Assembly: GCA_021413965.1 (NCBI GenBank)
Contig: JAIOPI010000040.1
Coordinates: 172,947-236,946 of the forward strand
Length of the DNA stretch: 64,000 bases
Direction: 5' to 3'
Origin: Lentisphaerota bacterium
GTDB taxonomy: Bacteria > Verrucomicrobiota > Kiritimatiellia > UBA8416 > JAIOPI01
Positions 16,357-25,410 of this stretch are shown in pieces (position 1 is the first letter of the stretch; the number at the start of each line of letters is the position of its first letter). The notes under the pieces were generated by a model, which was given only the letters and a program-made list of their open reading frames with translations, did no database searches and was not told the DNA's origin. A program made the translations under genes and the position numbers.

Positions 16357-17577
16357 TCAGAATTCGTCGAATGCAATCATTTCCGGTTCCACCCCGAGCG
16401 CGTTCAGCATTTTCTGAACGGCGCTGATCATCATGGGTGGTCCGCAGAGATAATATTCGATCTCCGTCGGGTCCGGGTGCTTGTCGAGATAGCGCTGCAG
16501 GACGACCTGGTGAATGAAGCCGACCGGGCCTTCCCACTTGTCGGCGGGTAGCGGTTCACTGAGGGCGATATTGAACGAGAAGTTTGGATTTTCACGCTGA
16601 ATGCCCGAAAAATCTTCTTCGTAGAAAATTTCGCGCTTCGAGCGGGCGCCGTACCAGAAGCTGACTTTGCGCTTGGTCTTCTGGGACTGGAAAAGGTCGA
16701 AGATGTGGCTGCGCATGGGGGCCATGCCGGCGCCGCCGCCGATGTAGATCATTTCTCGTTCGGTGTCCTTGGCAAAGAATTCTCCATAGGGGCCACTGAT
16801 GACCACTTCGTCGCCGGGCTTCAGGCCGAAGATGTATGAGGACGAGATCCCGGCGGGCACGTCCATGCCGCGCGGCGGGGTGGCGATGCGCACGTTGAGC
16901 ATGATGCGATTACCTTCGGCCGGATGATTGGCCATCGAATAGGCGCGGAAGGTGGGCTCCTTGTTGACGACCGAGAGATTGAACAGGCCCATCTTGTTCC
17001 AGTCTTCGCGATACTGCTCGGGAATGTCAAAGTCCGAGAACTTCTGGGTGTAGGCCGGGATGTCAATCTGGATGTAGCCGCCGGCCCGGAAGCGCAGGCT
17101 TTCGCCGGGGGGCAGCGTCACCACCAGTTCCTTGATGAACGTGGCCACGTTGTTGTTGGATTCGACCTTGCAGGTCCACTTCTTGATCTCGAGCACGTCT
17201 TCCGGGACGACGATCTTCATGCTCTCGCGAACCTTGACCTGGCAGGACAGCCGGGTGCCAGCCTTCTGCTCCTGCTTCTTGATCAAGCCGGTCTCGGTGG
17301 CGAGGATCTGGCCGCCGCCCTCGAGCACCTGGCACTTGCACATGGCGCAGGTGCCACCCCCCCCGCAGGCGGAGGGGACGAAAATCTTTTCAGCCGCCAG
17401 GGTTTTCAGCAGGGAACTGCCGCGGGGCACTTCCAGCGTGCGCTTGCCGTCGTTGATGTTGATCGTCACCGTGCCGGCCGGCGAGAGGCGGGACGAGATG
17501 AAGGAGAGGATGACCACAAGCAGCAAGATCACGCCCGTGAAGACGATGGTCGCGGTGATGACAAAGATGGGATCCAT
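16357..17577 (-). CDS. nqrF: Na+-translocating NADH:quinone reductase subunit F
   Basis: 406 residues. N-terminal membrane helix (5-27), a 2Fe-2S ferredoxin domain with C71, C77, C80 and C112 (ACGGGGTCAMC), an FAD-binding domain with RAYSMANHPAEG, and an NADH-binding domain with YIGGGAGMAPMRSHIF and YYLCGPPMM, ending in AFDEF as typical NqrF. It is the entry point where NADH reduces FAD and passes electrons to the membrane subunits. Last structural gene of the nqrABCDEF operon, nine bases after nqrE. Confidence 0.98.
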   Translation of the reverse strand: MDPIFVITATIVFTGVILLLVVILSFISSRLSPAGTVTININDGKRTLEVPRGSSLLKTLAAEKIFVPSACGGGGTCAMCKCQVLEGGGQILATETGLIKKQEQKAGTRLSCQVKVRESMKIVVPEDVLEIKKWTCKVESNNNVATFIKELVVTLPPGESLRFRAGGYIQIDIPAYTQKFSDFDIPEQYREDWNKMGLFNLSVVNKEPTFRAYSMANHPAEGNRIMLNVRIATPPRGMDVPAGISSSYIFGLKPGDEVVISGPYGEFFAKDTEREMIYIGGGAGMAPMRSHIFDLFQSQKTKRKVSFWYGARSKREIFYEEDFSGIQRENPNFSFNIALSEPLPADKWEGPVGFIHQVVLQRYLDKHPDPTEIEYYLCGPPMMISAVQKMLNALGVEPEMIAFDEF

Positions 17578-17586
17578 GGGTATGCC

Positions 17587-18210
17587 TTAGTTGGTGCCGA
17601 GGCTGATGCCCGAGAAGCAGAGGAAGCCGATGGCCATGAAGCCGGTCACGAGAAAGGCGATGCCGAGACCGCGCAGGCCGGCCGGCACGTTCGAGTAGCG
17701 CATTTTTTTGCGGATGGCGGCGAGGATCATGATCGCCAGAGCCCAGCCGATGCCTGCCGTGCAGCCGTATACCGAGCTCTGCGCCAAGTCGTACTTGCGC
17801 TCGTCCATGAAAAGGACAGCGCCGAGAATGGCGCAGTTCACGGCGATCAAAGGCAGGAAGATCCCCAGCGTCGCGTACAAGGGCGGGAAGAAGCGGTCCA
17901 TCACCATTTCGACGACCTGGGTCAGGGCCGCGATGACCGAGATGAAGCAGATGAACGAGAGGAACGACAGGTCCATGTTGGCGAGGGCGTCGATATGCGT
18001 CCAGGCCAGCGCGCCGGGGCGCAGCAGGTGGTGCTTGATGAGCCAGTTCACGGGGCAGGCCAGCGTCATGACGAGGACGACAGCCGCACCGAGCCCGGTG
18101 GCGGATTCGATCTTCTTCGACTGCGCCAGATAGGAACACATGCCGAGAAACATCGAGAGCAGGATGTTCTCGATGAAGATCGACTTAATGGCCAGATTCA
18201 ACAGGTCCAT
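17587..18210 (-). CDS. nqrE: Na+-translocating NADH:quinone reductase subunit E
   Basis: 207 residues, six membrane helices. IFIENILLSMFLGMCSYLA holds C25 and a later IAVNCAILGAVLFM holds the second conserved Cys; together with the NqrD pair these ligate the intramembrane iron centre. The inverted topology relative to NqrD is the family rule. Stops nine bases before nqrF. Confidence 0.97.
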   Translation of the reverse strand: MDLLNLAIKSIFIENILLSMFLGMCSYLAQSKKIESATGLGAAVVLVMTLACPVNWLIKHHLLRPGALAWTHIDALANMDLSFLSFICFISVIAALTQVVEMVMDRFFPPLYATLGIFLPLIAVNCAILGAVLFMDERKYDLAQSSVYGCTAGIGWALAIMILAAIRKKMRYSNVPAGLRGLGIAFLVTGFMAIGFLCFSGISLGTN

Positions 18211-18232
18211 GACAATCTCCCGCGATGGCCCC

Positions 18233-18844
18233 TCAGGCCTCTTCCTGATGCTGCTTCGTGATTAAGGTGCGCTGGAACCAAATGAGCAACGCGATGACGA
18301 TGAACGCGCCCGGGGGAAGCACCATCAGCAGGTTGGGGGGGTAGCTGGCCGGGAGTATGTGGTGCCCGAGCAGGGTGCCGGACCCCAGCAATTCGCGGAT
18401 CGACGAGACGATGACCAGGACCATGCTGTAGCCGAGGCCGTTGCCGATACCGTCGAGAAACGATTTTCCGGCGGGATTCTGAAGGGCAAACGCCTCGGCG
18501 CGCCCCATCACGATGCAGTTCGTGATGATCAGGCCCACGAAGACGCTGAGTTGCTTGCTCACGTCATACAGCATGGCTTTGAGCACCTGGTCGGCCACGA
18601 TTACCAGCGTGGCGATGACGCACAGTTCCACGATCATGCGGATCTTGGCGGGAATTTGCTTCCGCAGCAGGGACACCGCCAAGTTGGAACAGCCCGTCAC
18701 GAGCGTCAGGGCGGCTCCCATAACCAAGGCCGTCTTGACCTGCGTGGTGACGGCCAGCGACGAGCAGACGCCCAGGATCTGGAAGGTAACCGGATTGTTG
18801 TCGAGGAGCGGATCGGTGAGGAGTTTGCTTGTCTTGCTGGCCAT
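18233..18844 (-). CDS. nqrD: Na+-translocating NADH:quinone reductase subunit D
   Basis: 203 residues, six membrane helices. Starts with TSKLLTDPLLDNNPVTFQILG, with the Cys in ILGVCSSLAVTTQ and in GLIITNCIVMGRAEAFA that bind the shared iron centre with NqrE. Four bases after nqrC, 22 before nqrE. Confidence 0.97.
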   Translation of the reverse strand: MASKTSKLLTDPLLDNNPVTFQILGVCSSLAVTTQVKTALVMGAALTLVTGCSNLAVSLLRKQIPAKIRMIVELCVIATLVIVADQVLKAMLYDVSKQLSVFVGLIITNCIVMGRAEAFALQNPAGKSFLDGIGNGLGYSMVLVIVSSIRELLGSGTLLGHHILPASYPPNLLMVLPPGAFIVIALLIWFQRTLITKQHQEEA

Positions 18845-18848
18845 GGGC

Positions 18849-19583
18849 TCACCCTCCCTGCTGCTTCAGTGTGGTGAAGTACTTATTGTACACGCTGAAG
18901 TCGCTGTTGACAAAGGCGGTGATGCCCTTGCTTGTCATTGTGGCGCCGCTGGGGCCATGCACGGCCGAATCATCCAGTCCTTCGCTTGGGCGCAGCACCC
19001 GGAAATACGTGGCCACACCCTCCTTGGCCAGCCGTTTGCCCTTGAACTGGTCTTGAAACGCCGGCTTCTCGATTTCGCCGCCCAGGCCGGGTGTTTCCGC
19101 GTGTTCGTAGAACGCAACGCCGGCGATGGTGGAGAAGTCGTCCTGCAGGGCCAGGTAGGCCTTGCAGACCGACCAGAGACCCATGCCGCTGACGTGAATG
19201 GCGTAGAGCTTGTGGCCGTCATCCGTGGTGAACTCGTAGTAGGGGTAGAAGGCCTTGAGTCCCCCGCGGCTCCTGTCCCGGGCGTTGATCTGCTCCGGCG
19301 AGAGATCCTCGACGCGCTTGTCCGTCATCTTTCCGTCGAAATCCAGCACGTGGCCGACGACGCGTTTGGCGAACAGATCCGTGACTTCCTGATCGCTCAT
19401 GAGGCGATGGCCCTTGGCATCCCGCACTTGGACGCCGAAGACCTGCAGGACCTTGGACTTGAAGTCCACGGCCTTGTTGGCGTCCTGCCGCCCCTTGAGG
19501 GCGGAATAGGAACCTGCCAGAAGCAGGCTGCACACCACGCAGACAATCGTCGCGAAGAGGATGGTCTTGAGTTCCTTACCCAC
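18849..19583 (-). CDS. nqrC: Na+-translocating NADH:quinone reductase subunit C
   Basis: 244 residues. One N-terminal helix (8-27) then a periplasmic domain. The covalent FMN site is the SGATMTS motif at 212-218, with T217 as the expected acceptor of the ApbE reaction. GVAFYEHAETPGLGGEI is the other conserved block. Overlaps nqrB by eight bases, so the two are translationally coupled. Confidence 0.97.
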   Translation of the reverse strand: MGKELKTILFATIVCVVCSLLLAGSYSALKGRQDANKAVDFKSKVLQVFGVQVRDAKGHRLMSDQEVTDLFAKRVVGHVLDFDGKMTDKRVEDLSPEQINARDRSRGGLKAFYPYYEFTTDDGHKLYAIHVSGMGLWSVCKAYLALQDDFSTIAGVAFYEHAETPGLGGEIEKPAFQDQFKGKRLAKEGVATYFRVLRPSEGLDDSAVHGPSGATMTSKGITAFVNSDFSVYNKYFTTLKQQGG

Positions 19584-20751
19584 GGCGCGCCCTCCGCTTG
19601 ATATGGGCGACCACCACGTAATTATCGATCAGCGGGGCCATGATGTTCATGAAGAGGATGGCCAGCATGACGCCCTCCGGATACGCAGGGTTGGCCACGC
19701 GCACGATGATGGTCAGCAGCCCGATCAGGAATCCGTAGATCCATTTGCCGGCGTTCGTGGCGGCGGCGGATACGGGGTCGGTGGCCATGAACACGGCACC
19801 GAAGGCAAAGCCGCCCATCACCAGGTGGAAGTAGGGCGGCAGCTGGGACATGGTACTGGGCGAGCCCATCATGTTGGCGAGGTACCCGCCGGTGAGCAAG
19901 CCGAGGACTGAGGCCGCCATAATGCGCCAGGAGCCGATGCCGGAGACGATCAGGACGATTGCCCCGATGGCGCAGGCGATGGCGCTGGTTTCGCCAATAC
20001 TGCCGGCCTCGATGCCCTTGGCCATCGAAAGGAAGCTGTGGCCGGCCTGTTGCAGGGCCTCGATGGCCGGCACCTTGTCCGGGAGGGTGGCCACGATGGA
20101 GAGCGGGGTCGCGCCCGTGAAACCGTCGGCGACCTGGCCGCCCTTGACCAGCGCGGTCCAGACGTTGCCCGACATCTGCGCCGGATAGGCGAAATAGAGG
20201 AAGGCGCGTGCCGTCAGGGCGGGGTTGAGGATGTTCATGCCGGTGCCGCCGAAGACTTCCTTCCCGAGCACGACACCGAAGGAAATGCCGATGGCCACCT
20301 GCCAGAGCGGGGTGGTGGGCGGGAGCGTCAGAGGGAACAGCAGGCCGGTGACGAGAAAGCCCTCGTTGATTTCGTGGCGCCGGACGCAGGCAAAGAGCAC
20401 TTCCCAGAGACCCCCGACGAGATAGGACACAAAGATAATGGGCAGCACCAGCCGGCAGCCCCGCAACACGTCCGCGCCCAGGCCCTGGGGGGCTCCCACG
20501 TTGATCAGGCTATATTGGTGACCCGCATTCCAAATCCCGAAAAGCGTGCAGGGGAGCAGGGCCAGCACGACCACGATCATGACCCGCTTCAAGTCCAGCG
20601 CGTCGCGCACATGCGCGCCCTTGGCCGTGACCGTGGCAGGCGTGAACAGGAACGTGTCCTGGGCATCGAACAGCGGCTCGATCTTCTCGAGTTTGCCGCC
20701 CTTGTGGAACAGCGGACGGAGCTTATCGTGCAGATTGAGTAGAAACTTCAT
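19576..20751 (-). CDS. nqrB: Na+-translocating NADH:quinone reductase subunit B
   Basis: 391 residues from the ATG at 20751, chosen because the family N terminus (MKxLxNxxDKxxPxFxKGGKLEK) begins there. Ten or so membrane helices. The covalent FMN motif is DGFTGATPLS with T215; riboflavin and quinone also bind NqrB in known structures. It is the Na+-conducting subunit. Follows nqrA by 49 bases. Confidence 0.97.
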   Translation of the reverse strand: MKFLLNLHDKLRPLFHKGGKLEKIEPLFDAQDTFLFTPATVTAKGAHVRDALDLKRVMIVVVLALLPCTLFGIWNAGHQYSLINVGAPQGLGADVLRGCRLVLPIIFVSYLVGGLWEVLFACVRRHEINEGFLVTGLLFPLTLPPTTPLWQVAIGISFGVVLGKEVFGGTGMNILNPALTARAFLYFAYPAQMSGNVWTALVKGGQVADGFTGATPLSIVATLPDKVPAIEALQQAGHSFLSMAKGIEAGSIGETSAIACAIGAIVLIVSGIGSWRIMAASVLGLLTGGYLANMMGSPSTMSQLPPYFHLVMGGFAFGAVFMATDPVSAAATNAGKWIYGFLIGLLTIIVRVANPAYPEGVMLAILFMNIMAPLIDNYVVVAHIKRRARRG

Positions 20752-20800
20752 GGTCAACCACGTCTGTCCCCCGGCGCACGGCCGGTCCGTCCGCCCTGAT

Positions 20801-22162
20801 TCAAATCCCCTCGGCTTCAACCTGCTCCAGGCCGCGCCGGATGATGTCCTGAATCTCCATCTTGCAGGGGCACACAAAATCGCAGAGGGCGAAATCCTCG
20901 GGATCGACTTCAAGGAGTCCGAGCTTGATGGCTTCCTCCGTGTCGCCTGCAAGCACGGCGCGCACGAGGAAATCCGTCATAATGTTGAGGGGGACAACCT
21001 TGTCGTAGTGGCCGGTCAGGACCATGGCTCGCTCGCCACCGTTGCGATTGGTGTTGAGCGCCCACGACTGGCCGCGGGAAATCCAGCTGGACAGATAGGC
21101 TGGCGTGAAGCTGAGCCGGTCCACGCCGAGGGCCAGCCAGCCCAGGAAACGGCGTTCCCGCCCTTCGGGAATGACGGTCAGCGCGCTCTGGCCAAAGCGC
21201 AGGGAGCCTTCGGACGCCACACGCTGCCCGCTGAGCACGTCGCCCGCAATGACGCGCGATTCCCCCGGTAACAGGGCATTCCTTAGCAATGCCGAGTAGC
21301 TCCCGCCAATGCGCATGCGGTAATGACGGCGGGCGCCCTCCTGCACCCCGTTGCCGCCCAGAGACACGATTGAGGCTTGGGGGAGGGTGCCATCGAGAAA
21401 GAGGCGGCCAATCAGGGTCAAATCGGCGGCTTTAACGGTCCAGAGGATGTCGCCCTTCTGCATGGGGGCGATCCGGCTGATGTGAACGCTGCTATTGCCC
21501 GCCGGGTGGGGACCGCGGAACGTGTGTACCTGGACATTTTGGGCGGCGGTCAACTCGGGACCGGCTTTTGGTCCCACGCAGAGATGGACGGCGCCCTCCG
21601 TCAACTGGGTCAGGAGGTCCAAGCCGGCTTGGAATGCTGCGGGGTCATGGCGAACGGCGACACCGGGATCCGCCTGGAAGGGGGCTGTGGCCATGCCGTT
21701 GACGAAAATCGCCTTGGGGCGCTTGGCCGCATTCGCCATGCGCGAAAAGGGGCGTTGGCGAATCAGGGCCAGGTAGCCGGTGGTGACCAATTGGTCCAGA
21801 ATGGCCCGTCGGCCGGCCTTGGCCACCTGGTCGGGGGCGAAGCTTTTGAAGGTCTCAACGCCTTCCTGCCGGTCGATGCGAATGACAATCTGCTCGACGA
21901 GGCGCCGGTCGCCGCGCACGACGCTGGAGATGGTGCCACCGGCCGGAGCCCTGATCTTGAACAGGGGATTGCGCTTGTCCTCGACCAAGGCCGCGCCGCG
22001 CTTGACGACGTCGCCCTCGTTTACGAGCAGCCGCTGTTTGATTCCGGTGTAATCGAGGGGGTAAACGGTGGCCGTCGGGGAGTCCAGCAGGTCGGTTAAA
22101 GCATCCGCCGGCCGGCCGACGAGCCGGATGTCAAACCCCTTGCTGATGGTGAAATCGGCCAT
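20801..22162 (-). CDS. nqrA: Na+-translocating NADH:quinone reductase subunit A
   Basis: 453 residues from the ATG at 22162 (MADFTISKGFDIRLVG). The reading frame is open further upstream as far as 22918, but that extension encodes a remnant of another gene and a promoter, so it is not part of NqrA. Conserved blocks: DYTGIKQRLLVNEGDVVKRG, GGTISSVVRGDRR, RGPHPAGNSSVHI, and near the end CDFVCPCKMEIQDIIRRGLE. It is the peripheral cytosolic subunit linked to quinone binding. First gene of nqrABCDEF; only a weak ribosome binding site precedes it. Confidence 0.97.
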   Translation of the reverse strand: MADFTISKGFDIRLVGRPADALTDLLDSPTATVYPLDYTGIKQRLLVNEGDVVKRGAALVEDKRNPLFKIRAPAGGTISSVVRGDRRLVEQIVIRIDRQEGVETFKSFAPDQVAKAGRRAILDQLVTTGYLALIRQRPFSRMANAAKRPKAIFVNGMATAPFQADPGVAVRHDPAAFQAGLDLLTQLTEGAVHLCVGPKAGPELTAAQNVQVHTFRGPHPAGNSSVHISRIAPMQKGDILWTVKAADLTLIGRLFLDGTLPQASIVSLGGNGVQEGARRHYRMRIGGSYSALLRNALLPGESRVIAGDVLSGQRVASEGSLRFGQSALTVIPEGRERRFLGWLALGVDRLSFTPAYLSSWISRGQSWALNTNRNGGERAMVLTGHYDKVVPLNIMTDFLVRAVLAGDTEEAIKLGLLEVDPEDFALCDFVCPCKMEIQDIIRRGLEQVEAEGI

Positions 22163-22200
22163 ACCCCAACGCCTGCCGTCCCGCGCAAGCGCCCTCCGCC

Positions 22201-22225
22201 GCTTCGGCACCCTGATTTCCGAAGC
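22201..22225. repeat. Inverted repeat in the nqr leader
   Basis: GCTTCGG (22201-22207) and CCGAAGC (22219-22225) with 11 bases between, located in the untranslated leader between the nqr promoter and nqrA. It could be an operator or a leader hairpin. Only seven base pairs, so it may be chance. Confidence 0.35.
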
Positions 22226-22255
22226 TGTGTCCTTCTCCCACCGTGAAAAGCGCAA

Positions 22256-22284
22256 ACTATGCGCGGACACTTGGGAGGTGTCAA
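22256..22284 (-). promoter_or_regulatory. Sigma70-like promoter of the nqr operon
   Basis: On the minus strand, TTGACA (22284-22279), 17-base spacer, CATAGT (22261-22256). A perfect -35 and a 4/6 -10 at ideal distance. Initiation would fall near 22249, leaving a leader of roughly 90 bases before nqrA at 22162. Confidence 0.65.
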
Positions 22285-22359
22285 GGATTTGACGGAATCC
22301 GCCAAAATATGCGCGGCTGGATAATTTTTGACGATATCGAGAGGGGCGGGCCGGCGGCG

Positions 22360-22740
22360 TCAGGCCGTGTAGCCGGGACGGCGGAAGCCCGCGGCCTGGT
22401 CGAAGAGGGCCAGGGCGCTGGCGCGGGAGACGTCGGGCTTGAGGTGGTGGTCGGGGCCGCAGATGTAGCCGCCGCCGCCGCCCTGCGCGGTGATGACGCG
22501 CGTCACCTCGGCCCGCACAGCGTCGGGCTCGGCGAGCATCTTGAGCAGGGCCGCTTCCATGCCCATCAGCCCGCATGTCGTGCAGAAGAGCGGCTTTGAT
22601 ACCCAGTAGGGGCCACGCACCGCATATTGCCGTTGCCACGGGTGGGCACGGTCGCGCAGGCCCGTGAAATCGTATTGATCCACGTCCGGCCACGGGTTGG
22701 CCTCGATCGCCGCCACGTCCGGCGTCACCGTTATCGGCAA
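22360..22740 (-). pseudogene. Remnant of a URO-D-like (uroporphyrinogen decarboxylase family) gene
   Basis: The readable 126 codons join an N-terminal-half segment (PWPDVDQYDFTGLRDRAH, CGLMGMEAALLKMLAEPDAV) directly to what looks like a C-terminal segment (GGGGGYICGPDHHLKPDV, then ALALFDQAAGF). In URO-D-family proteins of about 350-400 residues these regions are separated by the central barrel. An internal deletion therefore seems likely, and the start is also lost. This family includes corrinoid methyltransferases as well as HemE; the remnant is not the housekeeping hemE. Not expected to be functional. Confidence 0.6.
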
Positions 22741-22918
22741 AGATCACCGGGGTGCCGTCGAACGCAAGGGCGGACGTGAATTCCGTTGCCGTGTGCGAGG
22801 CGTGGCGTGGTGCATAATGGCAGATGTGGGCGCGCCGCCAACACGTGGGATGGCGGTTGGGCCCGGACCCGTGGACGAGCCGGCTGCCGAAAAACAGCAC
22901 GTTGCCCGGGGCGATCAT
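22730..22918 (-). pseudogene. C-terminal remnant of a phytanoyl-CoA dioxygenase-like gene
   Basis: About 63 codons read MIAPGNVLFFGSRLVHGSG, then PNRHPTCWRRAHICHYAP. In PhyH-type Fe(II)/2-oxoglutarate oxygenases this is the C-terminal block with the second metal-binding His (xxHGSxxN) and the 2-oxoglutarate-binding Arg (RRxxxxxY). No upstream half with the HxD motif is seen in any frame. The frame then runs on into nqrA. Both this and the adjacent URO-D-like remnant appear to be decayed genes. Confidence 0.6.
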
Positions 22919-23266
22919 GGCGACCTCACCCCGCGGTCACTCCCCTTGGCGCGAATGTCAAACGTGGTCATCGTGCATACGATTATCGTCCCGTTCGCCT
23001 TGTTTTCCAATGGACGTTCAGGTCACGGTATTGTCCCTTTGTGATGTTTTTTGGGAATTCGCTGTGTGAGGGCATGATCTTCCGGCTGGTGCAGGCGGCG
23101 GTTGGCCGCTGCGCGTGGCCGCCGAGGGGATTGGGCAGGTGCGGAAAGGGCGGTTGAATCGGGGCGGCTGCCTGGGGTACCATGCCGCTCGTGTGCGTCG
23201 CGGGGCTGCTCGGGCCGGTCGGGAGGCGGCGGCGGGCAGGGGTGCTGCGAGGCGGGGAGAATGGTC
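22919..23266. other. Intergenic stretch without a recognisable gene
   Basis: Lies between the PhyH-like remnant and ccsA. Short open frames exist on both strands but none shows a conserved motif. It may hold further decayed sequence of the minus-strand remnants on the left and the promoter of the ccsA-hem cluster on the right; no convincing promoter hexamers were found. Confidence 0.4.
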
Positions 23267-24121
23267 ATGTGGGGTACCGAATCCATCCTGACGTTAGTGG
23301 GCATTGCCTTGTATGCCGCCGCTTCGACGCTGGCGGTGGCGGCCCTGCTGCGCGCGTCCCGGCGGGTGGAAAACAGCAGTCTGCTGCTGGCGGCGGCGGG
23401 GGCCATCCCGTTCCTGATCGTGCTGCTGTTCCACGGCATGAAGGCTGGCCACATGCGGCCGCTGACGCGTTTTGAAGCCTTCTCCGTCTATTCCGTTTTT
23501 CTGACGGCGGCCTATTTGTTCAGCTGCGTGAAGCGCAACCGCCTGCGGGGGCTGGCGGCCATCGTCGTGCCGTACATCACGTTTGTCCTGATCCTCGGGC
23601 TGCCGGTCGAGCGCTCCGAGGTGGTGCTGGCGCCCAAGGTGCAGAACATCTGGCTGCGCATCCACATCGTTAGCGCCTTCATCGGCTATGCCAGTTTCTC
23701 GCTGGCCGGCCTGCTGGCGGTGGCGTATCTCATCCAGGATCGGAATCTCAAGCGCCGCCGTTTTGGCGGGTTGACGACGCGACTGCCCGCGCTGGAGACA
23801 ATGGACCGCCTGATGAGCATTCAGGTGGGCGTGGCGTTCCTGATGCTGACGGTCTCAATCGTGCTGGGTGTGCTGCTGGTGCGCCTGACCGGAGGGGGAG
23901 GCGAATGGGTGACCGATCCCAAGGTCGTGGCGACCGTGCTGACGTGGTGTGTGTTCGCCATCCTCGTGCACATGCGTGCCTGGGCAAACCGGCATGGCCG
24001 CCGGGTGGCCTTCGTCATCATCATGGGCGTTCTGTGCCTGCTGTTCACCTTTGTCGGCGTGCAGGTCATTTCCGATTCCGTTCACGACTATCTGATGGTG
24101 GGGGCAGGCAAGGCGCCATGA
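23267..24121 (+). CDS. ccsA: Cytochrome c assembly / HemX-type membrane protein
   Basis: 284 residues from an ATG seven bases after GGAG (an ATG six bases earlier is possible). Eight membrane helices are suggested. The CcsA/HemX fold is seen in FEAFSVYSVFLTAAYLF, LRIHIVSAFIGYASFSLAGLLAVAYLIQ and the C-terminal FTFVGVQVISDSVHDYL. Proteins of this family either handle haem for cytochrome c maturation (CcsA) or, when located next to hemA, are called HemX and affect HemA levels. It overlaps hemA by four bases (ATGA). The window's multihaem cytochromes give a need for haem export, but the hemA neighbour favours HemX. Confidence 0.85.
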   Translation: MWGTESILTLVGIALYAAASTLAVAALLRASRRVENSSLLLAAAGAIPFLIVLLFHGMKAGHMRPLTRFEAFSVYSVFLTAAYLFSCVKRNRLRGLAAIVVPYITFVLILGLPVERSEVVLAPKVQNIWLRIHIVSAFIGYASFSLAGLLAVAYLIQDRNLKRRRFGGLTTRLPALETMDRLMSIQVGVAFLMLTVSIVLGVLLVRLTGGGGEWVTDPKVVATVLTWCVFAILVHMRAWANRHGRRVAFVIIMGVLCLLFTFVGVQVISDSVHDYLMVGAGKAP

Positions 24122-25410
24122 ATCTGGCCATGCTGGGCATCAATTTCCGGAGCGCACCGGTTGAGGTGCGGGAACGGCTGTCCTTTGCGACGCCGCAGAT
24201 CCCGGCTCTCTTGGCCCGCTTTGGCGAGCGCATCCCGGATCTGGAGCGCGTGCTGATCTGCACGTGCAACCGCACGGAGCTGTACGTCGGCGGCGCGGGA
24301 CCGCTCCCATCTGAAGAAGCGTTGATCCGCGTGCTATTGGAAGGACAGGGCGAAGTCGATGCCGCCGCCCTCGCCGCCGCGATCTATTCCAAGCGCGCCA
24401 GCGCGGCGGCCGAGCATCTGCTGGCCGTGGCCGCGAGCCTGGACTCGATGGTGGTCGGCGAAACCGAAGTGCTCGGCCAGGTCAAGCAGGCCTATGCGAC
24501 AGCCTCTGAGATGGGGGCGGTGGGCAGTGTGCTGCATCCGGTCTTTCAGACCGCCTTCCGCGTGGCCAAGCACGTCCATGCCGAAACCTCGATCAGTCAG
24601 GGGCGGGTCTCCGTCAGCTCGCTGGCCGTCGAATTCACCGAGCGCGTGTTCGACAACCTGCCCGCCAAGACGGTGATGATCGTCGGCGCCGGGGAAACGG
24701 CGGAACTGGCGCTGCGCAGCCTGGTGGATCGCGGCGTTCGCGACGTGATCGTGTTCAACCGCTCGCCCGAGCGCGCCCAGAATCTGGCGGCACAGTACGC
24801 CGGCAAGGCCGTGCCATTTGACTTGATGACCGACTATCTGGCGCGGGCCGATCTCGTGATTGCATCGACGAGTTCGCCCTACCCCTTGATCTGGGCGGCC
24901 GATATCAAGCGTGGGATGGCGGAGCGGCGAGGGCGGCCCATGCTGCTGATCGATCTGTCTGTGCCGCGCAACATCGACCCGCTCGTGACCGAGGTCGAGA
25001 ACGTCTACCTTTATCACCTCGACGATTTGCAGAAGGTGGCGGCCGAGAATCTGGCCGGGCGCGGGGAGAGCGTGGCTCAGGCGTGGAAGCTCGTACACGA
25101 GGGGCTGCGCGAACTGGCCGCGTCCTTCGAGACCGGCGACCTGCGCTCGCTGTTCAAGGACTTCGATCAGTCCACCAACGAAATGCGCGAAGAGGCGGTG
25201 CGCCGCTGCCTGGCGCGCCCCGCCCTGGCGGCCCTGCCGGAAGCCGGCCGGGCGGAGATCGCGGAGATGGCCGACAAACTGATGCGCAAGCTGCTGGCCG
25301 GGCCGCGCGAGGCGCTGAAGACGGCCGCCCGCAACGGCCGCTGGGAAGAATATGAGCGCGTCACGCGCGACCTCTTCCGGCTCAATCGCAAGCCCGGGGA
25401 TCCGACATGA
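24118..25410 (+). CDS. hemA: Glutamyl-tRNA reductase
   Basis: 430 residues. Reduces glutamyl-tRNA to glutamate-1-semialdehyde, the first committed step of the C5 tetrapyrrole pathway. The catalytic Cys is C50 in LICTCNRTELYV. Also seen are GETEVLGQVKQAY, the NADPH-binding VMIVGAGETAELALRSL, the VFNRSPERA strand and the C-terminal dimerisation helices. It overlaps ccsA upstream and the fused gene downstream by four bases each, so the cluster is translationally coupled. Confidence 0.97.
   Translation: MNLAMLGINFRSAPVEVRERLSFATPQIPALLARFGERIPDLERVLICTCNRTELYVGGAGPLPSEEALIRVLLEGQGEVDAAALAAAIYSKRASAAAEHLLAVAASLDSMVVGETEVLGQVKQAYATASEMGAVGSVLHPVFQTAFRVAKHVHAETSISQGRVSVSSLAVEFTERVFDNLPAKTVMIVGAGETAELALRSLVDRGVRDVIVFNRSPERAQNLAAQYAGKAVPFDLMTDYLARADLVIASTSSPYPLIWAADIKRGMAERRGRPMLLIDLSVPRNIDPLVTEVENVYLYHLDDLQKVAAENLAGRGESVAQAWKLVHEGLRELAASFETGDLRSLFKDFDQSTNEMREEAVRRCLARPALAALPEAGRAEIAEMADKLMRKLLAGPREALKTAARNGRWEEYERVTRDLFRLNRKPGDPT

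Noticed and set aside
20801..22918. One 705-residue protein joining a PhyH-like start to NqrA
   Set aside because: NqrA is complete from 22162, a promoter lies at 22256-22284 inside the extension, and the PhyH-like part lacks its N-terminal half.
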